The translations under genes were made by a program, and so were the position numbers. A stretch of DNA of 64,000 nt, taken from DATARH01 sp036268425. GTDB lineage: Bacteria; Pseudomonadota; Alphaproteobacteria; ATCC43930; CGMCC-115725. Within the stretch, counting starts at the first letter, position 1; every line of letters begins with the position of its first letter. Below the pieces are notes generated by a model. The model ran no database searches and had not been told where the DNA came from. It saw nothing but the letters and a program-made list of their open reading frames with translations. Shown piece after piece: positions 24,830 through 32,932 of this stretch. Location of the stretch: assembly GCA_036268425.1 (NCBI GenBank), contig DATAUE010000130.1:48373-112372 (forward strand), given 5' to 3'.

Positions 24830-25891
24830 ATGATGACGACACCGCCTCGGGCGCAATGGCAATTCGGCCGGATTTACCCGCCGGATGAGGCGTGGCTTGC
24901 ATCAGGGGTGTCCGAAACCATCCTCGAACCGGACTTGCCGATCGTCGATCCGCACCATCATCTGTGGCTGCGCGACGGGCACTGCTATCTGCTCGACGAG
25001 TTGCTGGCGGATTTGAACAGCGGGCACAACATCGTCGCGACCGTGTTCCTGGAATGCCACTCGATGTACCGCGCCGACGGGCCGGCGGAGATGCGCCCGG
25101 TTGGCGAGGTCGAGTTCGTCGCCGGGATCGCGGCGATGAGTGCGTCGGGCAATTACGGCAAGACGCGGGTCGCGGCCGGCATCGTCGGCAGCGCCGATCT
25201 GCGGCTCGGCGACCGGGTCGAGCCGGTATTGCTGGCATTGCAGCGCGCCGGCGGCGGTCGTTTCCGCGGCATCCGTCATTCGGCCGGCTACGATGCCGAT
25301 CCGATCATCGGCAATAGCGGCCACGATGCGGTGCCGCATCTTTATGCACAGCCGGATTTCCGCGCCGGCCTCGCGCGGCTCAGCGCGCTCGGCCTCAGCT
25401 TTGATGCGTGGCTGTATCACCCGCAACTGGGCGATGTGATCGATTTGGCGCGGGCCTTTCCGGCGACGCCGATGATCATGGGTCATATCGGCGGCGTATT
25501 GGGCTATGGCCCTTATGGCGGCAAGACCGGTGCGATCCTGCCTGAGTGGAAGCGCTCGATGGCCGAACTGGCGACATGCCCGAATGTGGTGCTGAAGATC
25601 GGCGGCATGATCAATCGCGGCGCCGCTTACGATTTCCATGCCGCCGTGACCCCGCCCTTGTCGGAGACGATGGCGCAGGTTTGGCGGCCCTATGTCGAAA
25701 CCTGCATCGAATTGTTCGGCGCCGACCGCTGCATGTTCGAAAGCAACTTTCCGGTCGATAAGATGGGCGTCGGTTACGCGGCGTTGTGGAATGCGTTCAA
25801 GCGCATCACCGCCAGCGCGTCGCGCGACGAAAAGCGGGCGCTGTATGCCGGTACCGCGGCGCGCGCCTACCGGCTCGGAGACACCGCATGA
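24830..25891 (+). CDS. Amidohydrolase family protein (TIM barrel)
   Basis: A 353-residue amidohydrolase-2-type protein. The metal-binding motif is VDPHHHLW (H42 and H44). A conserved FRGIRHSAGY, a MIMGHIGG and the C-terminal FESNFPVDK, with the last catalytic Asp, complete the barrel. Family members hydrolyse lactones or decarboxylate aromatic acids. It is translated with the cyclase gene that overlaps its stop by four bases (ATGA), which makes a shared pathway very likely. The substrate is unknown. A GGAG-like site lies upstream of the ATG-ATG start. Confidence 0.87.
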   Translation: MMTTPPRAQWQFGRIYPPDEAWLASGVSETILEPDLPIVDPHHHLWLRDGHCYLLDELLADLNSGHNIVATVFLECHSMYRADGPAEMRPVGEVEFVAGIAAMSASGNYGKTRVAAGIVGSADLRLGDRVEPVLLALQRAGGGRFRGIRHSAGYDADPIIGNSGHDAVPHLYAQPDFRAGLARLSALGLSFDAWLYHPQLGDVIDLARAFPATPMIMGHIGGVLGYGPYGGKTGAILPEWKRSMAELATCPNVVLKIGGMINRGAAYDFHAAVTPPLSETMAQVWRPYVETCIELFGADRCMFESNFPVDKMGVGYAALWNAFKRITASASRDEKRALYAGTAARAYRLGDTA

Positions 25892-26787
25892 GCCTCGCCG
25901 GACACGACCATAGTCGCTGGGGGCCCGGCGACCAGATCGGTGCCGGCAACCTGCTGACCGTCGAACGGCGCCTTGCGGCACTGCAGTCGGTGCGTGATGG
26001 GCGGCTGTTTGACCTGAGCCACGTCATCGGCGCCGACGCGCCGTACATGATCCCGAACCAGACGCCGTTTCTGCTGTCGATCTGGGCGTCCTGGCGTGAT
26101 TCGATCAAGCGCCGCCGCAAGATGGGCGCGGTCAACGATGCCGGCTCGAATGTCGAGCGCGCCGAGATGACGATGCATGTCGGCACGCATATCGACGCGC
26201 TCGGGCATTTTTCCATCGGCGACCGCCTGTACAATGGCCTCAGCGCCGAGGAAACGGTGACCGATTGGGGCCTCGACCAGCTCGGCATCGAGCATGCGCC
26301 GCCGATGATCACGCGCGGCGTATTGCTCGATGTCGCCGGACTTGATGGCGGCGCACACCTGAACCCCGGCCGTGCGATCACGCCCGACGAGCTGAAGCGT
26401 GCCGCCGATGCCGCCGGCGTCGCGATTTCGGCCGGTGATATCGTGCTGATCCGCACCGGCTGGGGCCGGTTTTTCGGCGTCGACAACGCGCGCTATCTGG
26501 AAGGCGAGCCGGGCATCGACGTCGCGGCGGCGCGCTGGCTGACGCGGCAGGATGTCGTCGCGATTGGTTGCGACAACATGGCGGTTGAGGTCCTGCCCAA
26601 CCCCGACCGCACCGTGATGATGCCGGTGCACCAGCACGTTCTGGCCGAGGCCGGCGTCTACCTGATCGAGAATCTGGCGCTCGAAGAAGCGGTGCGCGAA
26701 CGGCTGACGAGCTTCTGCTTTATCCTGCTCGCGACCAAGTACAAGGGCGCCACCGGCTGCCCGGTGCGGCCGGTGGCGTTGCTGTAA
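25888..26787 (+). CDS. Cyclase family protein (kynurenine formamidase/isatin hydrolase-like)
   Basis: A 299-residue metal-dependent hydrolase of the cyclase family. The Mn/Zn-binding motif HxGTHxD is present as HVGTHIDALGH (H97, H101, D103, H107), with FDLSHVIG, GVLLDVAGLDGG and DIVLIRTGWGRFF. Such enzymes open rings or hydrolyse formamides (isatin, kynurenine formamide) or act as cyclases in polyketide-like pathways. ATG 25888 overlaps the amidohydrolase stop, so the pair is translationally coupled. The C-terminal tail ends CPVRPVALL, common in this family. It is convergent with the aldolase gene, 11 bp between stops. Confidence 0.88.
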   Translation: MSLAGHDHSRWGPGDQIGAGNLLTVERRLAALQSVRDGRLFDLSHVIGADAPYMIPNQTPFLLSIWASWRDSIKRRRKMGAVNDAGSNVERAEMTMHVGTHIDALGHFSIGDRLYNGLSAEETVTDWGLDQLGIEHAPPMITRGVLLDVAGLDGGAHLNPGRAITPDELKRAADAAGVAISAGDIVLIRTGWGRFFGVDNARYLEGEPGIDVAAARWLTRQDVVAIGCDNMAVEVLPNPDRTVMMPVHQHVLAEAGVYLIENLALEEAVRERLTSFCFILLATKYKGATGCPVRPVALL

Positions 26788-26798
26788 GAGCGGGCCGG

Positions 26799-27662
26799 CT
26801 ATTTGCGGCCGCTAGCGGCCAGCCCCTTGTTGAGCGCGGCAAAGGATTGCGCCGGTGCCGGCATCAGCCAGCGGAAGCCTTTTTCGACCAGCTTTTCGAC
26901 GTTGTTGCTGTCGACGTGCGGGTGGCCGCAGGGCATGCCCGCGTCCTTGCAGATCGCCAGTATTTCGTCGATCGCAGCGGCGACTTCGGGATGCTCATAC
27001 TGGCGCGGAAAGCCCATATCCTGCGACAGGTCGCCTTCACCGATCAGCACGACCCCGATACCCGGCACTTCTTTCAGCATTTTCGGCAGGTTTTTGATCG
27101 CGCGGACCTCTTCGCACATGATGACGCACAATACCTCGCCCGCGGGGTTAAGCGGCCAGGTGTCGGCGCGTTTGTAATAGGTCTGCTGGTCGATGCCCCA
27201 ATATCGCGCGGCGGTGCGTGGCGCGTCGCCGCGCTGCCCCGCCGGCTCGTAATATTCCGCCGAGCGCGGCCGCGGATAGCGGCACGCCTGCACCGCGTTG
27301 CGCGCCTCCTCGACCGTCGAGACATGCGGCCAGACGATGCCGTAGACACCAATATCGAGCACCTGCTTGGCGATGAACTGGTTCATCTCGCCACCATTCG
27401 GCGGTATCCGCACCATCGGCGCCACCGCCGGCGCAAGGCTGCCGGATTTCAGAATCTGTGCCCGGTCGAGCATGTATTGCATGCAGTCGCGCAATAGCCG
27501 GATGTCATAGGGACCGTGCTCCATCTCGAACACGACGCCGTCATAAGGCTGCGCGCCGATCGATTGCGCCGCGCCGATCTCGGGCGGCGAAAACGTGACG
27601 AAAGCCGGCTTGCCGCTTTCGAGGGCACGGATCGCCGGGTTGAGGCGGGGAAGGTCGGGCAT
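26799..27662 (-). CDS. HpcH/HpaI-family aldolase, copy 1
   Basis: A 287-residue class II (metal-dependent) pyruvate aldolase of the HpcH/HpaI superfamily. It shows FVTFSPPEIGAAQSIG, YDGVVFEMEHGPYD, MVRIPPNGGEMNQF, YGIVWPHVSTVEEARNAVQACRYP and VVLIGEGDLSQDMGF. The acidic residues of MEHGP and GEGDLS are positioned as metal ligands, as in HpaI. The reaction would be reversible retro-aldol cleavage giving pyruvate or glyoxylate. Its insertions relative to HpaI (an extended AEYYEPAGQRGDAPRT region) are unlike copy 2. ATG 27662 follows AGGAGG. Confidence 0.85.
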   Translation of the reverse strand: MPDLPRLNPAIRALESGKPAFVTFSPPEIGAAQSIGAQPYDGVVFEMEHGPYDIRLLRDCMQYMLDRAQILKSGSLAPAVAPMVRIPPNGGEMNQFIAKQVLDIGVYGIVWPHVSTVEEARNAVQACRYPRPRSAEYYEPAGQRGDAPRTAARYWGIDQQTYYKRADTWPLNPAGEVLCVIMCEEVRAIKNLPKMLKEVPGIGVVLIGEGDLSQDMGFPRQYEHPEVAAAIDEILAICKDAGMPCGHPHVDSNNVEKLVEKGFRWLMPAPAQSFAALNKGLAASGRK

Positions 27663-27701
27663 CGTGGATTCCTCCTGGCTATTTAAGGCTGCGTCGTAAT
27701 C

Positions 27702-27786
27702 GTAGGTCGGATGAGCGTAGCGTAATCCGCCGCGTTCGTGCCGCTTTGGGCGTTTTGGCGGAACGTGCTGCGCTTTTCCGCCCTAC
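27702..27786. repeat. 85-bp inverted-repeat (REP/MITE-like) element
   Basis: Left arm GTAGGTCGGATGAGCGTAGC begins at 27702 and the right arm ends at 27786 with GCGCTTTTCCGCCCTAC; the two 30-base arms (27702-27731 and 27757-27786) match at 22 of 30 positions when folded. Similar palindromic sequences with GTAGGxCGG/AGCGxAGC are widespread between genes in proteobacteria. It sits in the gap between the aldolase and SnoaL-like genes. Confidence 0.6.
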
Positions 27787-27794
27787 CCGCACGA

Positions 27795-28211
27795 TCAGGT
27801 CCAGCCGAGGTCGCGCATGGCCCAGCCGGCGTTCCAGATCTTGGTCATGTGGGTGATCTTGTCGCCGTCGAATTGCATGACGTAGACGTAGTCGGTATCG
27901 GTGCTTTTGCCGGTCGGCGGGCAGGGGCCGCCCGCCGCACTGTGGGTCGCGGAAAACACGCCGTAGGCGCAGACATTGCCGCGCTGCGCATCGGTGGCGA
28001 AAGATTTTACCTCATACCGCGCGTCGGGCATGAAGGCGAACAGCCCCTTCATCCATTCCGTGTAGGCTTCGAGCGTGGTGATCTTCGCGAGCGGTTCGGC
28101 CTGCGCGGCAAAGCTTGCGTCCGGGGTGCAATAGGCGCGGCATCCCTGCCAGCCTCTTCCGGCTTCGCAGGCTTCGAAAAACTGCTGTGCCACCGTCGTA
28201 ATCGCCGCCAT
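27795..28211 (-). CDS. SnoaL-like/NTF2-fold protein
   Basis: A 138-residue cone-shaped alpha+beta protein of the SnoaL/NTF2-like fold, seen from AAITTVAQQFFEACEAG, a proline- and phenylalanine-bearing middle (FAFMPDARYEVKSF), and a closing sheet YVYVMQFDGDKITHMTKIWN. The fold binds small hydrophobic ligands and includes isomerases, cyclases and dehydratases. ATG 28211 follows GGAG at good spacing and gives the family length; a longer upstream frame runs into the neighbouring gene. It lies 23 bp after the maleate-isomerase-like gene on the same strand, so the two are likely one operon. Confidence 0.75.
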   Translation of the reverse strand: MAAITTVAQQFFEACEAGRGWQGCRAYCTPDASFAAQAEPLAKITTLEAYTEWMKGLFAFMPDARYEVKSFATDAQRGNVCAYGVFSATHSAAGGPCPPTGKSTDTDYVYVMQFDGDKITHMTKIWNAGWAMRDLGWT

Positions 28212-28234
28212 GTTCGTCTCCTTTTGGTGCGCGC

Positions 28235-28963
28235 TTAGTGCTCCCGCATCAGCCGGCCATAGCCGGAAATCGGTGTCGTGACGCCGGCGATCCGCAGCAC
28301 ATGCCATAACGTCGCTTGGGTCGAGGTGACGACCGGCTTGCCGATGCGGTGCTCCAGCTCCTCGATGATCGGGTGCGAGCGGAAGTTGAGGCACGCGATG
28401 ATCATGCCGTCGCCGGCGGGGTCCCAGGCGTTGAGCGCGAGATCGAGAATTTCCTCCGGCGCCGGTTCGGCAAGGCGGAAACCGTCGGTGATGCCGAGAT
28501 GTGCGCTGGCAATCGTTTCGATCCCGCCTTCCGCGAAAAACGCGTGCTCTGCGGCATCGACCGCTTCGGCATAAGGCGATATCGCGGTCACGCGTTTCAT
28601 GCCGAGCCTGGCGCAGGCGGTGAAGATGCTGTGCGTCGCGCTGGTGCCGGGGACCCCGGTGATCCGGCGGATTTCCTCGCGCAGATGCGCATCGAAGGCA
28701 TGCCCCTGCACAATGCTCGACGCGGTGCAGCCATAGGCGACCGCATGCGGGCGGCAGCTTGCAAGCTGATCGATCGAATGAACCCCGTCGGTGCGGTCCA
28801 TCTCAATGATCCGCTCGGGTGTCGTACCGGACGGCATCAGCATGCGGGCGAAATGCACGCTGACGCCATCGGGGACGACACGCGGATACCATGCCTCGAC
28901 GACGCTGTTGACGCTCGGCACGATGACCCCGAGACGAATGTCCTGCCCTGTCTGCGGTGTCAT
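28235..28963 (-). CDS. Asp/Glu racemase superfamily, maleate isomerase-like
   Basis: A 242-residue protein of the aspartate/glutamate racemase superfamily, clearest in VAYGCTASSIV (C79) and IIACLNFRS (C191), with LGVIVPSVNSVVE at the N-terminus. Both catalytic cysteines are kept, as in maleate cis-trans isomerase and hydantoin racemases, whereas arylmalonate decarboxylase keeps only one; isomerase or racemase chemistry is therefore favoured. ATG 28963 is used rather than a TTG seven codons upstream. It is divergent from the CoxG-like gene with about 50 bp between starts, so both operons may share one regulatory region. Confidence 0.82.
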   Translation of the reverse strand: MTPQTGQDIRLGVIVPSVNSVVEAWYPRVVPDGVSVHFARMLMPSGTTPERIIEMDRTDGVHSIDQLASCRPHAVAYGCTASSIVQGHAFDAHLREEIRRITGVPGTSATHSIFTACARLGMKRVTAISPYAEAVDAAEHAFFAEGGIETIASAHLGITDGFRLAEPAPEEILDLALNAWDPAGDGMIIACLNFRSHPIIEELEHRIGKPVVTSTQATLWHVLRIAGVTTPISGYGRLMREH

Positions 28964-29013
28964 GGGTTCAGCCCTTCTCGACAAAATCGCTCGAATGCCG
29001 CTAGCTTGGTGCC

Positions 29014-29691
29014 ATGATTTCGCTCAGTGAAGAGATAACGATAGCATCACCGCCCGAGAAGGTGTGGCCGCTGTTGAGCGACCCGGAGGTCGTGGCATCG
29101 TGCATTCCCGGCGCAACACTGACGGCTTCGGGCGACGGCGGATCATACAAGGGGTCGATCCGCGTCAAATTCGGACCGACCGTCGCGGTATTTCGCGGCG
29201 AGGCCAAGGTCGTCTACGATCATGCGGCGCGGCGCTGCACGATCGAAGGCAGGGGCATCGATGCGCGCGGCCAGTCGCGGGCGAATTCGTCCGGTATCGT
29301 AACCGCCAGCGGCAGCGACGAGACGCTGCTGAGCGTCCAGGGCAATTTCAATGTCACCGGACCGCTCGAAACTTTTGCCAACGCCGGCGGCGTGCACTTG
29401 GCGCGTGCTCTATTGGCTGAGTTCTCGCAGAACATCGCAAAGCTGATCGATGATGACGGCACACCGGCGCCGGAAGCGGTGGCGGCGCCGATGGGCGAGC
29501 CGCAGGGCGCGGTCGCTCCCGTAGCGGCGGAATCGGTCGCGGCGCAACCCGCGGCAGCCGAGAGGCGGGTCGCAACGCCGCGGCGGCCGCTCGCGCCGGC
29601 CGCCGAGTTGCGTGCCGGATCGCTGGTATGGCGGGCTTTTCTCGATTGGGTGCGTCACTTGTTTTCGGCCAAGGGGCCGCGGGAGTCGTAA
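29014..29691 (+). CDS. CoxG-like SRPBCC-family protein
   Basis: A 225-residue protein whose first 150 residues match the carbon-monoxide-dehydrogenase subunit G (CoxG) family: EITIASPPEKVWPLLSDPEVVASCIPG, YKGSIRVKFGPTVAVFRGEAKV and GRGIDARGQSRANSSGIV. The fold is a helix-grip (SRPBCC) cavity for hydrophobic ligands. The remaining 75 residues are Ala/Pro-rich linker and a short hydrophobic-charged tail (LVWRAFLDWVRHLF) that could anchor to membrane. No coxSML genes are near. The stop overlaps the next gene's start (TAATG), suggesting coupling to the ThDP enzyme. Confidence 0.85.
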   Translation: MISLSEEITIASPPEKVWPLLSDPEVVASCIPGATLTASGDGGSYKGSIRVKFGPTVAVFRGEAKVVYDHAARRCTIEGRGIDARGQSRANSSGIVTASGSDETLLSVQGNFNVTGPLETFANAGGVHLARALLAEFSQNIAKLIDDDGTPAPEAVAAPMGEPQGAVAPVAAESVAAQPAAAERRVATPRRPLAPAAELRAGSLVWRAFLDWVRHLFSAKGPRES

Positions 29692-31361
29692 TGAGCGAAA
29701 ATCAGGTATCCGACATTCTGGCGCAGGCCTTCGCGGCCGAGGGCGTCGATACGCTTTTCACGTTGATGGGCGACGCCAACATGTACTGGTCGGCTTCGAT
29801 GGCCGACAACCAGAAGACGCGGCTGATCCATGCCCGCCACGAGCATTGCTGCGTCGCGATGGCCGACGCTTACGCTCGCGCCACCGGCAAGATCGGTGTC
29901 GCCTCGGTAACCTGCGGCCCCGGCTATACGCAGATCATGACCGCGTTGACGATGGCGGCGCGCGGCAACGCGCCGGTCGTCGTATTTGCCGGCGACGCGC
30001 CGATCGGCGCCTCCTGGTATCTGCAATCGATCGACCAGGCACCGCTGGCGCTTGGTACCGGGGCGCATTTCGTGCCGATCCGCACGATCGACCGGGCGCT
30101 CGATTGCGTGCGCGAGGCGTTTTACGTCGCGCGCGCCGAGCGCAAGCCGGTGGTGCTGAGCGTGCCGCTCGACCTGCAGAAGGAGGAATTTCCCTACCTC
30201 CCGGATTATATCCCGTCGACCGATCTGATGCCGCGGCCGCAATCGCTGCGGCCGGACCCGGTGGTGGTCGACGAGATTGCCGCGATGATCGCCGAGGCGG
30301 AGCGCCCGATCGTGATCGGCGGCCGCGGTGCGACGTGGTCGGGCGCCAAGGGTGCCTTGGAGGCGCTGGCCGAAGAGAGCGGCGCGCTGCTGGCGACGAC
30401 CCTGCTCGGCAAGGGCCTGTTTGACGGCAACCCGTTCGCGCTCGACATCGCCGGCACGTTTGCGACCGATCTTGGCCGCGAATATTTTGCCGAGAGCGAT
30501 CTGGTGATCGCCGCCGGGGCCGGGCTCGGGCACTATACGACGGAAGGCGGTTACCTGTTTCCCAACGCCAAGGTCGTGCGCATCGACACCCAGCCGAAAG
30601 GCTTGTGGCAGGGGTTGCGGACTGCCGACCTGCACGTCCAGGCGGATGCCAAGGCAGCGGGCGAGGCGATCGTCGCGCGCCTCAAGGAAAAAGGCATTCG
30701 CCGCCACGGTTGGCGCAGCAACGAGGTCGCATCGAAAATCGCGACGACCGCGGCGAACCCCGACACCAAGCCCTACGACGTGACGCCTGGTACGCTCGAC
30801 CCCCGCCCGGTCGTCAAGGAACTCGACGCGGCCGTGCCCAAGGATTGGGACGTGATCGTCGCCGGCGGGCATTGCTTCAGCTTTACGATGACGCATTTCC
30901 GCGGCCGCCCCGCCGGCAAATACCACATCCCGATCGATTTCGGTGCAATCGGCTCCGGCCTCTCGGCGGCGATCGGCGTGGCGGCGGCGCGCAACAACGG
31001 CAAAGTCATGCTGGTCGATGGTGATGGCAGCCTTTACCAGCATATCCAGGAGCTGGAAACAATCCAGCGCCAGGGGATCAAGCTGTTGATCTGCATCCTC
31101 AACGATGGCGGCTACGGCGCTGAAACACATAAATTCCGCGCCTATGGGGTCGATCCGATGCACGCGACGCACGGCCGCGGCGACCTTGCCCAGATCGCCC
31201 GCGGCTTCGGTCTCAACGGCACCAAGGTGACGAGCCTCGGCCAGTTCGAGCGCTTGTTCCGTGAGCATGCGGCCGGAACGAACTCGTCATTGTGGGACGT
31301 GCACATCGACGATCTGATCCCATCGCGCAACTACCGCCGAGTGCATTACGGCGAGGCCTGA
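29691..31361 (+). CDS. Thiamine-diphosphate-dependent decarboxylase/synthase-like enzyme
   Basis: A 556-residue protein with the three-domain acetolactate-synthase/benzoylformate-decarboxylase layout. The cofactor-activating glutamate is E51 in RHEHCCVAMADAYAR; the central domain has IVIGGRGATWSGA; the C-terminal domain has the ThDP/metal motif GDGSLYQHIQE...NDGGYG. The substrate is a 2-keto acid or acyl-CoA; family alone cannot say which. The long insertion KEKGIRRHGWRSNEVASK sits where these enzymes vary. ATG 29691 shares a base with the CoxG-like stop (TAATG), so translation is coupled. The gap to gatB holds no terminator I can see. Confidence 0.87.
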   Translation: MSENQVSDILAQAFAAEGVDTLFTLMGDANMYWSASMADNQKTRLIHARHEHCCVAMADAYARATGKIGVASVTCGPGYTQIMTALTMAARGNAPVVVFAGDAPIGASWYLQSIDQAPLALGTGAHFVPIRTIDRALDCVREAFYVARAERKPVVLSVPLDLQKEEFPYLPDYIPSTDLMPRPQSLRPDPVVVDEIAAMIAEAERPIVIGGRGATWSGAKGALEALAEESGALLATTLLGKGLFDGNPFALDIAGTFATDLGREYFAESDLVIAAGAGLGHYTTEGGYLFPNAKVVRIDTQPKGLWQGLRTADLHVQADAKAAGEAIVARLKEKGIRRHGWRSNEVASKIATTAANPDTKPYDVTPGTLDPRPVVKELDAAVPKDWDVIVAGGHCFSFTMTHFRGRPAGKYHIPIDFGAIGSGLSAAIGVAAARNNGKVMLVDGDGSLYQHIQELETIQRQGIKLLICILNDGGYGAETHKFRAYGVDPMHATHGRGDLAQIARGFGLNGTKVTSLGQFERLFREHAAGTNSSLWDVHIDDLIPSRNYRRVHYGEA

Positions 31362-31480
31362 GAACCCGCTTCGGCAGATCGTGGCCGGCCGATCCGGCAC
31401 CGGGCGTTTCTATCGCAACGGCATCTCCACGCCAGGCACGATATAATAAAGCCGAAGAGGCTGATCGGAGCGTTGCTCAA

Positions 31481-32932
31481 ATGACCGCGTTGATCGAAGG
31501 GCGCACCGGCGAATGGGAAATTGTGATTGGGCTGGAGGTTCACGCCCAGATTACCGCCAATGCCAAACTGTTCTCCGGTGCCGCGACAAATTTCGGGGCG
31601 TCGCCGAACGCGCAGGTCTCGACCGTCGATGCGGCGTTTCCGGGCATGTTGCCGGTTATCAACCGGCACTGCGTCGAGCAGGCAGTCAAGACCGGGCTCG
31701 GCCTTGATGCCGAGATCAACCTGTTTAGCGTGTTCGACCGCAAAAATTATTTCTACCCCGATCTGCCTGCCGGCTACCAGATTTCGCAATATCAGCAGCC
31801 GGTGGTTGGGCAGGGGCGGGTCGTCCTTGACATGCCGGACGGCTCGACCCGCACCGTCGGCATTACCCGGCTGCATCTGGAGCAGGATGCCGGCAAGAGC
31901 CTCCATGACCAGCATCCGAGCCAGACCTATGTCGATCTGAACCGTGCCGGCATCGGGCTGATGGAAATCGTGTCCGAGCCTGATCTGCGCAGCGCCGAAG
32001 AGGCCGGCCTTTATCTGCGCAAATTGCGCTCGATCCTGCGCTATCTCGGCACCTGCGACGGCAACATGGAGGAAGGGTCGCTGCGCTGCGATTGCAATGT
32101 CTCGGTGCGGCGGCCGGGCGATCCCTACGGTACGCGCTGCGAACTGAAGAACCTGAATTCGGTGCGCTTTGTCATGCAGGCGATCGAGATCGAGGCGCGT
32201 CGCCAGATCGAATTGATCGAAGAGGGGGGCACGGTCCTGCAACAAACCCGGCTCTATGACACTGCGCGCGGTGAGACCCGCCCGATGCGCTCCAAGGAAA
32301 ACGATTTCGACTACCGGTACTTCCCCGACCCCGACCTGCTGCCGTTGACGCTGGAACGCGATTGGGTGGAGCGGCTGCGCGCCGATCTTCCGGAATTGCC
32401 GGATGTGAAAAAGGCGCGGTTCATCACGGATTTCGGCCTGTCGGCGGAAGATGCGGGCGTGCTGGCCGCGGAACGCGCCACAGCGGAATATTTCGAGCGG
32501 ATTGCGGCCGGACGTGATGCCAAGGCGGCGGCAAACTGGGTGATGGGCGACCTGTTCGGCGCCCTTAATCGTCTGGGGCTCGATGTCGAGCGGTCGCCGG
32601 TGACGCCCGACCGACTCGGCGGTCTGATCGATCTGATCACCGATGGCACGATATCCGGCCGCATCGCCAAAGACGTATTCGCCGAGATGGTCGACACCGG
32701 CGCGGCGGCGGATGCAATCGTCGAGGCAAAGGGGCTGCGGCAGGTCAGCGACAGCGGCGCGATCGAAGCGGCAGTCGATACCGCGCTCGCCGCCAACCCG
32801 GCGCAGGTCGCGCAGTTTCAGACAAACCCGAAAGTGCTGGGGTTTTTCGTCGGGCAAGTCATGAAGGCGACCGGCGGCAAAGCCAATCCGGCCCTCGTCA
32901 ACGAACTGCTGCGTAGAAAATTGCCGTCATAG
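31481..32932 (+). CDS. gatB: Asp-tRNA(Asn)/Glu-tRNA(Gln) amidotransferase subunit B
   Basis: A 483-residue GatB. It opens GEWEIVIGLEVHAQI, with FSGAATNFGASPN, YPDLPAGYQISQYQQP, HLEQDAGKSLHDQHP, DLNRAGIGLMEIVSEPDLRS and the CDGNMEEGSLRCDCNVSVR zinc/kinase region; the C-terminal YqeY-like tail ends LLRRKLPS. The enzyme amidates mischarged Glu-tRNA(Gln) and Asp-tRNA(Asn). ATG 31481 begins the conserved domain. Its partners gatC and gatA are not in this window. A TATAAT lies at 31442-31447 but no matching -35 was found. It overlaps the convergent hypoxanthine phosphoribosyltransferase gene by six bases at the 3' end. Confidence 0.97.
   Translation: MTALIEGRTGEWEIVIGLEVHAQITANAKLFSGAATNFGASPNAQVSTVDAAFPGMLPVINRHCVEQAVKTGLGLDAEINLFSVFDRKNYFYPDLPAGYQISQYQQPVVGQGRVVLDMPDGSTRTVGITRLHLEQDAGKSLHDQHPSQTYVDLNRAGIGLMEIVSEPDLRSAEEAGLYLRKLRSILRYLGTCDGNMEEGSLRCDCNVSVRRPGDPYGTRCELKNLNSVRFVMQAIEIEARRQIELIEEGGTVLQQTRLYDTARGETRPMRSKENDFDYRYFPDPDLLPLTLERDWVERLRADLPELPDVKKARFITDFGLSAEDAGVLAAERATAEYFERIAAGRDAKAAANWVMGDLFGALNRLGLDVERSPVTPDRLGGLIDLITDGTISGRIAKDVFAEMVDTGAAADAIVEAKGLRQVSDSGAIEAAVDTALAANPAQVAQFQTNPKVLGFFVGQVMKATGGKANPALVNELLRRKLPS

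Noticed and set aside
29655..31268. Long open frame (over 500 codons) on the minus strand opposite the ThDP enzyme, and similar ones opposite gatB, maeB, the DUF3300 gene and the iron-sulfur gene
   Set aside because: These mirror high-GC coding genes that show clear family motifs on the other strand; the antisense peptides show no domain signature and are rich in Arg/Ala/Gly/His, as expected from GC bias.
31442..31447. Perfect TATAAT before gatB as a promoter
   Set aside because: No -35-like TTGACA or TTG-rich element found 16-19 bases upstream; a lone -10 is not enough.
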